In this document: piece by piece, positions 9,052 to 17,711 of the stretch
Layout of the letters: each line of letters begins with the position of its first letter
Position numbering within the stretch: position 1 is the stretch's first letter
The notes under the pieces: model-generated
Told to the model about the DNA's origin: nothing
Seen by the model: the letters and a program-made list of their open reading frames with translations, nothing else
The model's database searches: none
Made by a program: the position numbers and the translations under genes
Origin: Bradyrhizobium tropiciagri
Lineage (GTDB): Bacteria; Pseudomonadota; Alphaproteobacteria; Rhizobiales; Xanthobacteraceae
Assembly: GCF_018130505.1 (NCBI RefSeq)
Contig: NZ_JAFCKH010000001.1
Coordinates: 744,001-808,000 of the forward strand
DNA length: 64,000 nt
Direction: 5' to 3'

Positions 9052-10859
9052 CCGCGAACGATCCGTTTCGACCATCCTACCGCGGGGTGCAGGCCGGAAC
9101 CCGGCTCAACGGCATTTACGAGATCGAAGCGATGATCGGGGCCGGCGGCATGGGGGAGGTCTACCGCTGCCGCGAAATCCAGACCGGCTCGCCTGTTGCG
9201 GTCAAGATGCTGCTGCCGGACATGGTCGACAACGAGGCGGCGCTTGCGCTGTTTCGCCGGGAGGCCGCGGCACTCCACAATCTTCCGCACGAAGCGATCG
9301 TTCGGTACTTCCTGTTCACGGTCGAACCGGTGCTGCAGCGACCTTATCTCGCGATGGAATTCGTGAATGGGCGTTCGCTGTCGAGCATGCTCGACGATGG
9401 GCCGCTGACCTTCGAGGCATTGATCAAGCTGATGCAGCGGGTCGCATCGGGCCTGGATGCCGCGCACGAGCACGGCATCATCCATCGCGATGTGTCCCCC
9501 GACAACATCATCGTGCCGCTGGACGACGTGAGGCGGGCGAAGATCATCGACTTCGGGATCGCCCGGTCTACCCAGATGGGCGACAAGACCATCATCGGCT
9601 CCGGCTTCGCGGGCAAGGACAACTACGCATCGCCGGAACAGGTCGGCCTGTACGGCAATGAGGTCACTGCGAAGTCCGACGTCTACAGCCTTGGCCTCGT
9701 GCTGTTCCATGCCTTGACCGGGCAGAAGCTCGATATGGGCGGCAGCCAGTTTCAACTGGTCGAGAAACGCCGGCGTGTGCCTGATCTCGGCGCGGTGGAC
9801 ATGCGGATCAGGCCGCTTCTCGAGCGGATGCTGCAGCCAGACCCGGCCTTGCGCCCGACCATGGCGGAGGTCGCCGGCTGGTCGCCGTCAGCTTCTGCTC
9901 AGCCGTCGGCCGCGCCGCTGTCCGGCTTCGATCCGCTGGCGAAGGACGCCGGAACGTCGGCGCAGCGGGAATCTGCATCATCGACCACGCGGAACAGGCG
10001 CGGCATCTGGCTCGGCACCGGCGTCGTCGCGCTGCTGCTTCTGCTGGGGGGCAGTGGGTACGCCTTCTATAAATTCGTCTGGTCGGCATCCCGCCTTGCG
10101 GCCTTGCCGCCACCTCCGAAACTTGCCGGCACAACGACCGCGCCGAAGATCGAGCCGCCTCCGCTACGGCCGGCGCGTCAGGAGCCGGACAAGCTGCCGT
10201 CTCAGCCGACGGTGACGCCGACGCCGTCTTCGTCGCCCGATGGGCCGGGCCGGGCCGATCGCATCCGCAAATACGTCGCGCAATATGCGGGCGGCGACTG
10301 CTTCTTCATCCTGCCTGTTGCGGTGAGCTCGAGCGCCGCCGTCATCGAAGGATTCGGCGCTTCCACCGCCCCGTTCGATACGTTCGACAAGGCGTTCCGG
10401 AAGGAGCAGGGATTTGAAGCTTCGGTCGGTGTCAGGCAGGTCACGCAGGCACAATGTCCGGCCGTCAAGTTCCTCGGGCAAGTCGGGAGTGATCAAGCGC
10501 GGACACCGCGCATCAATCTGTCGGCGACGGAACTGAAGGTTGGCGAAACCCTGAACGGGACCATCGAGAATTTCGCCAACCGGGTGGTGGAACTGCTTCT
10601 CGTCACGGATCGCGGCGAGGTGCAAAGCCTGTCCTACCTCCTGAAGCCGGGCATCGACTCGCTGTCGTTTACTCTGCCGATGGCACGCACCAGCGGTCCG
10701 CAGTTGCTGTTGGTCGTTGCCGCGCCGCGGGTTCTCGACTCGTTGCGCCAACCGCGACCGATGGCGGCCGACACATTCTTCCTGCAGGCGATGAGCGAAG
10801 CGCAGCGCGGCAACGTGACCCTCACTGCAGCCGCGCGTTATGTGATGCTCACGAACTGA
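9048..10859 (+). CDS. ppkA: Membrane-anchored Ser/Thr kinase, PpkA-like T6SS regulator
   Basis: A 603-residue protein with an N-terminal eukaryotic-type kinase domain (~20-285). It has the glycine loop GAGGMGEVY, ATP-binding Lys53, catalytic HRDVSPDN (His146-Asp148) and the DFG Asp168. A Pro/Ala-rich stretch precedes one membrane segment (~319-343). The periplasmic C-terminus (~400-603) begins after another proline-rich linker and contains YAGGDCFFILPVAV and, later, LKVGETLNGTIENFANRVV. This part is not the VWA domain of Pseudomonas PpkA. It may sense a periplasmic signal, which is inference. The gene closes the T6SS operon and overlaps pppA by four bases. The next gene is convergent and ends six bases away. 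Confidence 0.9.
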   Translation: MTANDPFRPSYRGVQAGTRLNGIYEIEAMIGAGGMGEVYRCREIQTGSPVAVKMLLPDMVDNEAALALFRREAAALHNLPHEAIVRYFLFTVEPVLQRPYLAMEFVNGRSLSSMLDDGPLTFEALIKLMQRVASGLDAAHEHGIIHRDVSPDNIIVPLDDVRRAKIIDFGIARSTQMGDKTIIGSGFAGKDNYASPEQVGLYGNEVTAKSDVYSLGLVLFHALTGQKLDMGGSQFQLVEKRRRVPDLGAVDMRIRPLLERMLQPDPALRPTMAEVAGWSPSASAQPSAAPLSGFDPLAKDAGTSAQRESASSTTRNRRGIWLGTGVVALLLLLGGSGYAFYKFVWSASRLAALPPPPKLAGTTTAPKIEPPPLRPARQEPDKLPSQPTVTPTPSSSPDGPGRADRIRKYVAQYAGGDCFFILPVAVSSSAAVIEGFGASTAPFDTFDKAFRKEQGFEASVGVRQVTQAQCPAVKFLGQVGSDQARTPRINLSATELKVGETLNGTIENFANRVVELLLVTDRGEVQSLSYLLKPGIDSLSFTLPMARTSGPQLLLVVAAPRVLDSLRQPRPMAADTFFLQAMSEAQRGNVTLTAAARYVMLTN

Positions 10860-10865
10860 GTTCCC

Positions 10866-11894
10866 TTAGAACTTGCCGATCACCAGGATCTTCAGGTCGG
10901 CATCCGGCTTGAAGTCACTTGCCGTGAATTGGCGCCCGTTGCTGGCAGCGGACGACTTCAGCCGCCCTGGACAAAAGCTGACCAGACGATCATCGCTGCC
11001 CGCGTCGATCGTCAACGTGAAGGATCGGATCGGGCCTGCCCAGTTCGCGCCGGTCTTCAGCACGTAGGAAATGCGCCGCTCCTGCAGCTTAGCCGTGTTG
11101 TCCTGGCTTTTGCCGGCGCGCTTGTCCAATTCGGCAAGAAAAGCGTCCGTAACGCAATATTCCTTCTTGTATCGTTCAACTTCCGGACGGAGTGCTGCGC
11201 TGCCCCGCAGACCCGAGCGCAAGACCGTGTCCGGGCTGGTGCCGACGCTGGGACGATATTGGTGTTCGACAACGACAGTGCGCGCAGGTGGAAACTCTTG
11301 CTCGCGAACGGCTGACGTCCTGGTGATCCAGCCGGGCGTGTATTGCTGGCGGCCGTTGTCGCTCATGCCCGCAGGCATCAGAAGGCCGGAATCGATCAGC
11401 TTCGTCCGGGTGGCCGCCGGCAGTTCGGCGACCCGGATTTCCCGATCGCCGAGCGGCAAGAGGGGCAGCTTGAACTGACGGAGAACGGCGCTGACGTCCT
11501 TGTCGCCGACCATGGCGCGCTGGTCGATGGTCAGCGGCGCCGGGTTGCCGTCGATCTTTGTCTCGAACGCGACGAAGTTGACCGGATCGCTCGATGGAAG
11601 CGCAATGTTTTCGGCTTCGGACAGATCGATGTCGGGAAGCGGAAAGGCGACGGTGAGCGTCACCGGCTTGCTCGTCTGGTTGACGAACTCGTAGCGAACG
11701 CTGACCCTGTCGAGCCCGATACGAAGGTCCTCGCTCGCCATGGCCACGTCCTTGGTGCGGACGAGTTGCAGCCCGCCGATGGACAGTTCGGCGGCGGAAT
11801 CGTTCGCCCGTGCCGGCCAGCTGGTTGCGGCCAGCAGGGCGATCACCATGGCTCTCGATCGCAATGACGGGCCGCTTAACGCTCTGTTCACCAT
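10866..11894 (-). CDS. DUF4424-like exported protein
   Basis: A 342-residue protein with an N-terminal signal peptide ending near WPARA. The mature N-terminus (NDSAAELSIGGLQLVRTKDV, then SVRYEFVNQTSKPVTLTVAFPLPDID) resembles the DUF4424 family of periplasmic proteins of unknown function. The start at 11894 is preferred because GGAGG lies five bases upstream. ATG 11906 is an in-frame alternative. It is convergent with ppkA and the stop codons are about six bases apart. No enzymatic motif is visible. Confidence 0.75.
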   Translation of the reverse strand: MVNRALSGPSLRSRAMVIALLAATSWPARANDSAAELSIGGLQLVRTKDVAMASEDLRIGLDRVSVRYEFVNQTSKPVTLTVAFPLPDIDLSEAENIALPSSDPVNFVAFETKIDGNPAPLTIDQRAMVGDKDVSAVLRQFKLPLLPLGDREIRVAELPAATRTKLIDSGLLMPAGMSDNGRQQYTPGWITRTSAVREQEFPPARTVVVEHQYRPSVGTSPDTVLRSGLRGSAALRPEVERYKKEYCVTDAFLAELDKRAGKSQDNTAKLQERRISYVLKTGANWAGPIRSFTLTIDAGSDDRLVSFCPGRLKSSAASNGRQFTASDFKPDADLKILVIGKF

Positions 11895-11934
11895 ACCGGC
11901 CTCCATGCGGCTCTGCAGCGTGGATCGGTGTGGT

Positions 11935-12216
11935 TCAATCGATCGCCTGATAGAGGTCTCCCCATTCCGGCTTCCAGATGCCGTCCGGGTCGCACACCAC
12001 GATCGCGAGCTTCATGTCATTGGCGAGCCGGATCGCGCCGCGAAAGGCGTCCTGGGCCGGCAATTGGGCGCTGACCTGGTTGCTGCTCAGCCGTCCCCCG
12101 CTGGCGGCGGCGGGCAACACGACCGATCCCGAGGCGCCGTCACCGTCGCGCTTCAAGATCAGGGTAATCGCATCGGGCTGGATCTCGTGCACTTGCTCAA
12201 ATCTGTTCTTGGCCAT
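11935..12216 (-). CDS. Small protein of unknown function (93 residues)
   Basis: The frame from ATG 12216 to the stop at 11935 encodes a soluble, slightly acidic 93-residue protein (MAKNRFEQVHEIQPDAI to the end IWKPEWGDLYQAID). It has no signal peptide or membrane segment and I recognise no family. The frame stays open upstream, but that part reads like non-coding sequence. The ribosome-binding site is weak. It lies 40 bases upstream of the DUF4424 start on the same strand and is divergent from the NlpC/P60-like gene at 12374. That arrangement would suit a regulator or an immunity/inhibitor partner, but nothing in the sequence proves either. Confidence 0.5.
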   Translation of the reverse strand: MAKNRFEQVHEIQPDAITLILKRDGDGASGSVVLPAAASGGRLSSNQVSAQLPAQDAFRGAIRLANDMKLAIVVCDPDGIWKPEWGDLYQAID

Positions 12217-12373
12217 GGGTTTGCACTGCAGGCTGAAGGGGTTCGGACGATCACCGTCCAGTGAGAGAATTGAACGGGATCGAGGCGGCTCACCACTAAT
12301 TGACGCCGCACTTTTGCGGTCCTGGATTAGTCGGACTGACGCTCCGTTCGGTTCGGTGGCATTGAGGCGGGAA

Positions 12374-14095
12374 ATGTTTCGTCGTTCTAGCTGGATCTGG
12401 CCCTTGGTCGTCGGCACAGCCATCGCCGCCACCGGCGCAAGGGCCGACGATGCCGTCGTGCGAAGCTTTGCCGGCGGCTCGGCCGCCTCCATGGTCGGGA
12501 TCGTTCCGGCCAGCGAGGACGTCGAACTCGGCGGTCCGCAAGCACTCAGCGCCGACGGGCAGGGCAACCTGTTCGTCCTCGATCAGGTCAACGGCCGCAT
12601 CCTGCAGTTCGACCCCAAACAGCCCAGCGTGGCTCCCGACGTCCTGAAGATGCCGGGTGATGTCCAGCCCACCGACCTCGTCGTTCACAACGACGACATC
12701 ATGGTTTGGGACGGCGGCGTGCGCGTGCTGAAGGCGGCACCGGGGCAGTCCACCCGCGGCCTGGGCGGAGATGAGATCCAGCTCGAGGAAGTCTCTTCCC
12801 GCGGCACCGACGACCAGGTCGCCGTTTCCGCCTTTGCCCAGATGGGCTCGCAGGCGCTGAGCAGCCCAACCGATCTGCTCGATCAGAACACCCGCGCGGC
12901 CATCGTGAAGACGACGCGACAGCCCGACCGGCAGTACATCGCCTCGCGCAGCAAGGGATCGGTGATCGCCGATATCATTCCCGACAAGGGCAATACCAGC
13001 GTGCGGGTCGAAATCCAGACCATGGTCACCAACGAGACCATCGGCCAGCTCGGGCTGCGCGTTCGCAACCAGCTCGGCACCGTCGAGTTCCTCGAGATCG
13101 ACAACAGCGACCGCTTCTACGTGCTGGCCGAGGACATTCCGCCGTCGGGCAAGAATGCCGCGACGTTCGTCGCGCGCTATGCCGCGAACGGACGCCTTGA
13201 GGGCATCTACGAGTTGCCGCTGGAGAACACCCCCGTCACCCGGCGGTTCGTCACCATCTCGGGCGACGGCGATGTCTATTTTCTGCGCACCAAGCCGGAT
13301 GGCGTCGAGGTGGTCGGCGTCGGGTTCCGGCCGCTGGGCAACGTGTCCGTCATCGACGTCAGGCCATCGCGCACTGCAGCCGCGCCGTCGGCGCGGCCGG
13401 AGGTCAAGTTCAATGCGACCGCAGCGGTGCGGCCGTCCAATCGCCAGCAGGCGATCGAGACCGCGTTTGCATTTGAGGGCGTCCAGTGGCGGTTGACGCC
13501 GGCGAATTACGGCAGCGATCCGGACAGCCAATGCTCCGGTTTCAGCCGCATTCGCCGTCCCTGGTATCTGCAGGGCAAGGTCAACCAGGAAGTGCGCGGC
13601 GTGCCCTATTGCTGGGGTTGCCACGGTTCGTTGGCGAATTTCCGGCAGCGGATCGAAAGCGGGACGCTGGCGGGCAATGTGTGCACGCGCAATGCGCCGC
13701 GTCCGGATGTGGCCGGCGTCGACTGCTCGGCCTTCGTCAGCGCGACGTGGGGCCTCTCCGTCCACTACACGACCGCCGCCATCCCCGCGATCGCCTCACC
13801 CGTCGGCAACCCATGGGATCTGAAGCCTGGCGATGCCCTGAACAAACCCGGTTCCCACGTGATGCTGTTCCTGCGCTTCACGCCGGACCGCAAGGCCGAA
13901 GTCATGGAATCCTCGACGGGCGGCTGCAACGGCCGTGTCTGCCGCAACGTCTATCCGCTGGCGAGCCTGCTCGCGCGCGGCTACGTCCCGGTCCGCTTCC
14001 GCGCCTTCGCTGACGATCAGACGGCGGTTTCCGCGAACGCCTATCAAGAGACCGAGGCGCCGGCCGGCCGCAAAGCCGCGGCCAAGCGGCGCTGA
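12374..14095 (+). CDS. Exported protein with beta-propeller-like N-terminus and NlpC/P60-like C-terminus
   Basis: A 573-residue protein with a signal peptide (cut near TGARA). The N-terminal two thirds contain NHL/beta-propeller-like segments (LGGPQALSADGQGNLFVLDQ, VNGRILQFDPKQ). The last ~180 residues look like an NlpC/P60 hydrolase: GVPYCWGCHG, then GVDCSAFVSATWG with the likely nucleophile Cys451, and KPGSHVMLFL with the likely base His495. NlpC/P60 enzymes usually cut peptidoglycan peptides or related amides. Several extra cysteines (CWGC, CNGRVC) suggest disulfides in the periplasm. ATG 12374 has GAGGCGGGAA upstream. It sits between the T6SS kinase region and a caspase gene. Substrate unknown. 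Confidence 0.72.
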   Translation: MFRRSSWIWPLVVGTAIAATGARADDAVVRSFAGGSAASMVGIVPASEDVELGGPQALSADGQGNLFVLDQVNGRILQFDPKQPSVAPDVLKMPGDVQPTDLVVHNDDIMVWDGGVRVLKAAPGQSTRGLGGDEIQLEEVSSRGTDDQVAVSAFAQMGSQALSSPTDLLDQNTRAAIVKTTRQPDRQYIASRSKGSVIADIIPDKGNTSVRVEIQTMVTNETIGQLGLRVRNQLGTVEFLEIDNSDRFYVLAEDIPPSGKNAATFVARYAANGRLEGIYELPLENTPVTRRFVTISGDGDVYFLRTKPDGVEVVGVGFRPLGNVSVIDVRPSRTAAAPSARPEVKFNATAAVRPSNRQQAIETAFAFEGVQWRLTPANYGSDPDSQCSGFSRIRRPWYLQGKVNQEVRGVPYCWGCHGSLANFRQRIESGTLAGNVCTRNAPRPDVAGVDCSAFVSATWGLSVHYTTAAIPAIASPVGNPWDLKPGDALNKPGSHVMLFLRFTPDRKAEVMESSTGGCNGRVCRNVYPLASLLARGYVPVRFRAFADDQTAVSANAYQETEAPAGRKAAAKRR

Positions 14096-14096
14096 A

Positions 14097-14114
14097 CCTC
14101 GGGTCTTGCCGAGG
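14097..14114. terminator. Hairpin after the NlpC/P60-like gene
   Basis: CCTCGG and CCGAGG form a perfect six-base stem around a six-base loop, starting one base after the stop codon. No T-run follows, so it may stabilise the 3' end or terminate weakly. It could also be chance in GC-rich DNA. Confidence 0.3.
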
Positions 14115-14181
14115 CTACAAATGAACATGGATTACTGCCTCCAAGCTGGGGCAGGCCTAGTTGATATCGAGGTCAATCACG

Positions 14182-15963
14182 ATGCGACGGCTCAGGAGCT
14201 TTGATCAGAAGACCGGTTGGCTGTTTGCCGCCATCCTGCTCGCCACGTTGATTGGCCTGCCGCTCCAGCGCGCGCATGCGGCAGGCGAGTTGTCGATCAG
14301 CAACCCGGAGGGTGCTGCTTTCCGCGCTCTCGTCATCGGCATCGATGACTATCAGCACGTCCGCAAATTGAAGGGCGCGGTCGCCGATGCAAATGACATC
14401 GTGTCCAGCCTGAGGACGATGGGCGTGAGCGATGTGGTCGAATTGACCAACGCGCAGGCCGACAGGGCGAGCGTGCTGCGTGAGATTAGCTCATTGGTGG
14501 AGCGGACCAAGAGCAACGATCTCATCTTCCTGTCGATCGCAGGTCACGGCACGCAGGAGCCGGAGCGCGTCAAGGGCTCCGAACCGGACGGCATGGAGAA
14601 CGTGTTCCTGCTGCCCGAGTTCGCCACCACGCCCACCGGCTCGGCCCAGCGTATTCTGGGCAGCGAGTTCAACCATTTCATCCGGCAGTTCGAATTGCGC
14701 GGTGCGAAGGTGATCTTCGTCGCGGATACCTGTCACGGCGGCGGAATGGTGCGCGATATCGATCCGCGTGCGGCGGAAATGAGCTTCCGGCAGGTGCCGC
14801 GCTATACCCTTCTGGTCGACGAATTGAAGCCGGTGTCGAACAGCGACGATCCGAAGTCCGAGCTGGATCTCGACCACACGGCGTTCCTCGCCGCGGTGGA
14901 TCGCCACACCAAGGCGCCGGAAGTGCGGATCCCCGGGATCGACGGCCTGCGCGGCGCCTTGAGCTATGCGGTTGCCCGGGCTGTGGAGGGCAGCGCGGAT
15001 ATCAATCATGATGGCAAGGTGACCCTGAAGGAGTTGTTCAGCAATGTCCGGCAGGTGGTCTATCAACTGTCCGACCAACGCCAGAACATCGTGACGATAT
15101 CGTCGCAGGCGCAGGCGCCGGAAACCGAGGTGGCCTTTGAACTGACACGTGGCGTGGTACTGATCCAGGGGGCCACCGCGCGAGCGGCCTCCAGTCAGAC
15201 TGCGACGGCCGCGCCTGCCGCGGGAAAGCCGCCCTTACCAGCGGCCGTCACGGCGAAATCGCCGACCGCTCCAACCACCACGGCTGCCGCGACCAGTCCG
15301 GCCGCGCCCAGCGCCGCATTGCCGCCCTTCCGCCTCACCACGCCGATCCGGCTTGCTTCGCTTGACGGCAAGACGAGCTACTTCGACAGCGTCAAGCCGC
15401 AGGACGCCGGTGTGCAGGCCGTTCAGCCGACCGACAATCCCGACCTGATCTGGGATCCCGTATCCCACGATGTGATCGCGTGGGGCGACGTGGTCGCCTA
15501 TGGAGTCGACGTTGCCGGATTGACCACTGTGGTCAACAGGACCGCGGCGATCCGCGAGCTCAAGCGCATGGCGACGCGGTCACCGCAACTGATGCGGATC
15601 TGGCCGGACGATCGGCAGCAGCGCAGCGGCCAGACCGTCGAGGTCGAATTGTCCGATGTCGGTTCTCGGGCGGTGCTGCTCTTCAACGTCTCCGGCGATG
15701 GGACCATCCAGATGCTGTATCCGGTGGGATCTGACGCCGCGCTGGCTCGATCCGCGAACCTGCGGCTGCCGCTTCGGGTGGGCGAGCCGTTCGGTGCCGA
15801 GCAGGTCGTTGCGGTGACCTCGGAGCAGCGCATGGTCGATCTCGAGACGGTCCTGATGCAGCTCAACCGCCGCCGCGCCTCGGGGCAGGTGATCAAGAGC
15901 CTCGAACGCTACCTGCCGGCGGACGCGCGGATCGCATCAATCGGCTTCTTCAGCGTTCCCTGA
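14182..15963 (+). CDS. Caspase-like cysteine protease with C-terminal DUF4384-like domain
   Basis: A 593-residue exported protein. After a signal peptide (cut near RAHAA), a peptidase C14 caspase domain (~50-325) begins FRALVIGIDDYQHV. It carries catalytic His122 in IAGHGTQEPE and Cys184 in ADTCHGGG. An Ala/Pro/Thr-rich linker (~340-385) leads to a C-terminal region that resembles DUF4384 (DVGSRAVLLFNVSGDGTIQM). Such orthocaspases cleave after basic residues, and the physiological target here is unknown. A calcium-loop-like DINHDGKVTLKELF lies near 272. The next gene, 21 bases on, encodes a stand-alone DUF4384 protein, so the two probably act together. ATG 14182 is used because it starts the signal peptide. 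Confidence 0.85.
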   Translation: MRRLRSFDQKTGWLFAAILLATLIGLPLQRAHAAGELSISNPEGAAFRALVIGIDDYQHVRKLKGAVADANDIVSSLRTMGVSDVVELTNAQADRASVLREISSLVERTKSNDLIFLSIAGHGTQEPERVKGSEPDGMENVFLLPEFATTPTGSAQRILGSEFNHFIRQFELRGAKVIFVADTCHGGGMVRDIDPRAAEMSFRQVPRYTLLVDELKPVSNSDDPKSELDLDHTAFLAAVDRHTKAPEVRIPGIDGLRGALSYAVARAVEGSADINHDGKVTLKELFSNVRQVVYQLSDQRQNIVTISSQAQAPETEVAFELTRGVVLIQGATARAASSQTATAAPAAGKPPLPAAVTAKSPTAPTTTAAATSPAAPSAALPPFRLTTPIRLASLDGKTSYFDSVKPQDAGVQAVQPTDNPDLIWDPVSHDVIAWGDVVAYGVDVAGLTTVVNRTAAIRELKRMATRSPQLMRIWPDDRQQRSGQTVEVELSDVGSRAVLLFNVSGDGTIQMLYPVGSDAALARSANLRLPLRVGEPFGAEQVVAVTSEQRMVDLETVLMQLNRRRASGQVIKSLERYLPADARIASIGFFSVP

Positions 15964-15984
15964 CAATCGTGGAAAAGGCGGGTC

Positions 15985-16632
15985 ATGTCGCCAGCGGAAC
16001 GGATTTGCCGCAATCGATCATGGCTCGCAATCGCGTTGTTGCTGGCGGGAAGCGGCGCCGCGTCCGCAGCTCCGCTGCCACCGGCTTTTCCATCTGCGAA
16101 CGCGACGATCGCCCCGTTGCTCTGGCGCGTACAGGCCCCACGTGGCTCGGCGAATGCCGCCAGTGTGTCGCTTGAAATCCTGCCGGGTCCAACCGTCAAT
16201 ATCGGCGGCAAGGTGTCGTTCGGCGTGACCGCCAGGAAGCCGGGATATCTCATCCTGGTGGATGTCGATGCGGAGGGACGCATGTCCCAGATCTTTCCGA
16301 CCGCAGAGCTCTTGGCCCAGTCGGCCGAGCGCGACATGAACCTTGTCAAGCCTGGCGTCCAGTTCGTCGTTCCGACGCCGGCGGCACAACAACGCGGCTT
16401 TGAGTATGTCGTCGCGCCGCCGACCGGGTCCGCCGTTATCGTCGCGATCCTGAGCGAGCGGCGTGTGCAATTGCTCGACCTGCCTGACATTCAGCGCAAG
16501 CTTCAGGAGCCGGCCGACACGCTGAGCTATCTGTCGGATTGGACCCGTGAGCTGCGTGTGCCGGACAGCGGCAGCGGAAAGCTGATGCCGAACAACTGGT
16601 CGTTCGACATCAAATCATACGCGATCAAGTAG
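15985..16632 (+). CDS. Exported DUF4384 domain protein
   Basis: A 215-residue protein with a signal peptide (LAIALLLAGSGAASA) and a DUF4384 core: KVSFGVTARKPGYLILVDVD followed by GRMSQIFPT. DUF4384 occurs beside caspase domains and kinases in many bacteria and its function is unknown. The gene starts 21 bases after the caspase gene, on the same strand, so they are likely cotranscribed. This suggests a periplasmic partner or ligand-binding accessory for the protease (inference). Confidence 0.8.
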   Translation: MSPAERICRNRSWLAIALLLAGSGAASAAPLPPAFPSANATIAPLLWRVQAPRGSANAASVSLEILPGPTVNIGGKVSFGVTARKPGYLILVDVDAEGRMSQIFPTAELLAQSAERDMNLVKPGVQFVVPTPAAQQRGFEYVVAPPTGSAVIVAILSERRVQLLDLPDIQRKLQEPADTLSYLSDWTRELRVPDSGSGKLMPNNWSFDIKSYAIK

Positions 16633-16648
16633 GTCGGCAGTCGCGGGG

Positions 16649-17635
16649 TTACAGCCTGCTCAGGCGGCTGAAGAAGCCGCCGCGCGCGATCATGTAGTGA
16701 ATGTCTTTCGGGAAGGGGAAGGCTTCGCGAACATTGGAAATTGCCTGCCGGACGAATTCCCCGTTCCGGGGCATCGGCTTGGAGTTAACCCGCGGTTGAT
16801 CGGCGACTTGCGGGATCATGAAGCGATCGACGTAAGCCGGGTCCAGGTCGTTGACCCGGACCATCTGCCCAAATGCCGGAAACAGATCGTAGTGGCCGAG
16901 GCTGACGTTCAGATTCTTCAGTGCTGGACGCTGGGTCAGGGCTTGATTGCCGTCAGTCGTCGCCAGACCGCGCCCCATCAGATCCAGCTTCACGGACTGC
17001 GAGAGTGTCGTCGGACCATACATGACCTCGAGCTTGCTGCTGTTCTGGCTCGACAGCCAATTGTACCAGAACGTGGCGTCATCGGGTTGCGCCTTGACGC
17101 CGTACAGGCAGTCGAATCCCCAACATGCGCTCAGTTTCGACTGATACTTTCCGAGAGTCCCGACAAGATTGCGCATCGCGCCGCCGCCGCCGGAATGGCA
17201 TGCGATGACGAGCTTGCCGACCTGCAGCTGGGGAAGAGCGTTCGCGGGACCAATGAAGTTGGCAAGCGCGCCAAGAATCTCCTCGAGATATTTTTCGCCC
17301 CATTTCGGCGTCGCCAGATCCTTTACGCTGTAGTTTCCGGCAAAACTGTCGCCGACCGCATATTCGTAGCCAAGGAATGGCGCGATGAGCACGACATCCT
17401 TGCCGGAGTCCCGGACCTGTTCGCGCAGCCGCGCAGGGTCATTGTGGAACAGGAATTCAGGGTTTTTGACGTAGAAGCCGTGCAGCCAGATCACGACGTC
17501 GAACTTGGTCGAGGCCGTTGCGTGTTTCGGCGGGAGATAGACCCCGGTCGGCTTCATGCCGGGCGCCGTCCGTTTCGTGAACAGCGTCACGCCTGGGAAG
17601 GCCCCGATATCCTTCTGCTCCAGTTCACACGCCAC
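16649..17635 (-). CDS. Alpha/beta-hydrolase-fold protein, unknown substrate
   Basis: A 328-residue protein without signal peptide, starting at GTG 17635 with GGAG upstream. Alpha/beta-hydrolase features are VVIWLHGFY (oxyanion-hole region), a nucleophile elbow IACHSGGGGAM with Ser148, and a late VSLGHYDLFP that can provide the His. The elbow is C-x-S-x-G instead of the usual G-x-S-x-G. It ends 17 bases from the convergent DUF4384 gene and lies 76 bases downstream of a caspase-like gene on the same strand. It could be a lipase or esterase effector or a housekeeping esterase. I cannot tell which. Confidence 0.6.
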   Translation of the reverse strand: MACELEQKDIGAFPGVTLFTKRTAPGMKPTGVYLPPKHATASTKFDVVIWLHGFYVKNPEFLFHNDPARLREQVRDSGKDVVLIAPFLGYEYAVGDSFAGNYSVKDLATPKWGEKYLEEILGALANFIGPANALPQLQVGKLVIACHSGGGGAMRNLVGTLGKYQSKLSACWGFDCLYGVKAQPDDATFWYNWLSSQNSSKLEVMYGPTTLSQSVKLDLMGRGLATTDGNQALTQRPALKNLNVSLGHYDLFPAFGQMVRVNDLDPAYVDRFMIPQVADQPRVNSKPMPRNGEFVRQAISNVREAFPFPKDIHYMIARGGFFSRLSRL

Positions 17636-17711
17636 GCGGGTCGCTCCACTGCGGCCGGGCCCGACGCGGGCCCGGTCGACCTGAGGTGAATGCCGGCGTG
17701 GTCATGTCCTG

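Noticed and set aside
12296-13765. Antisense frame over the NlpC/P60-like gene
   Set aside because: The sense frame has a signal peptide and catalytic motifs. The antisense is His/Asp/Arg-rich shadow sequence.
14097-14114. Strong rho-independent terminators at several gene ends
   Set aside because: Hairpins at 14097, 22074, 25958 and 58021 lack T-runs, so I list them only with low confidence.
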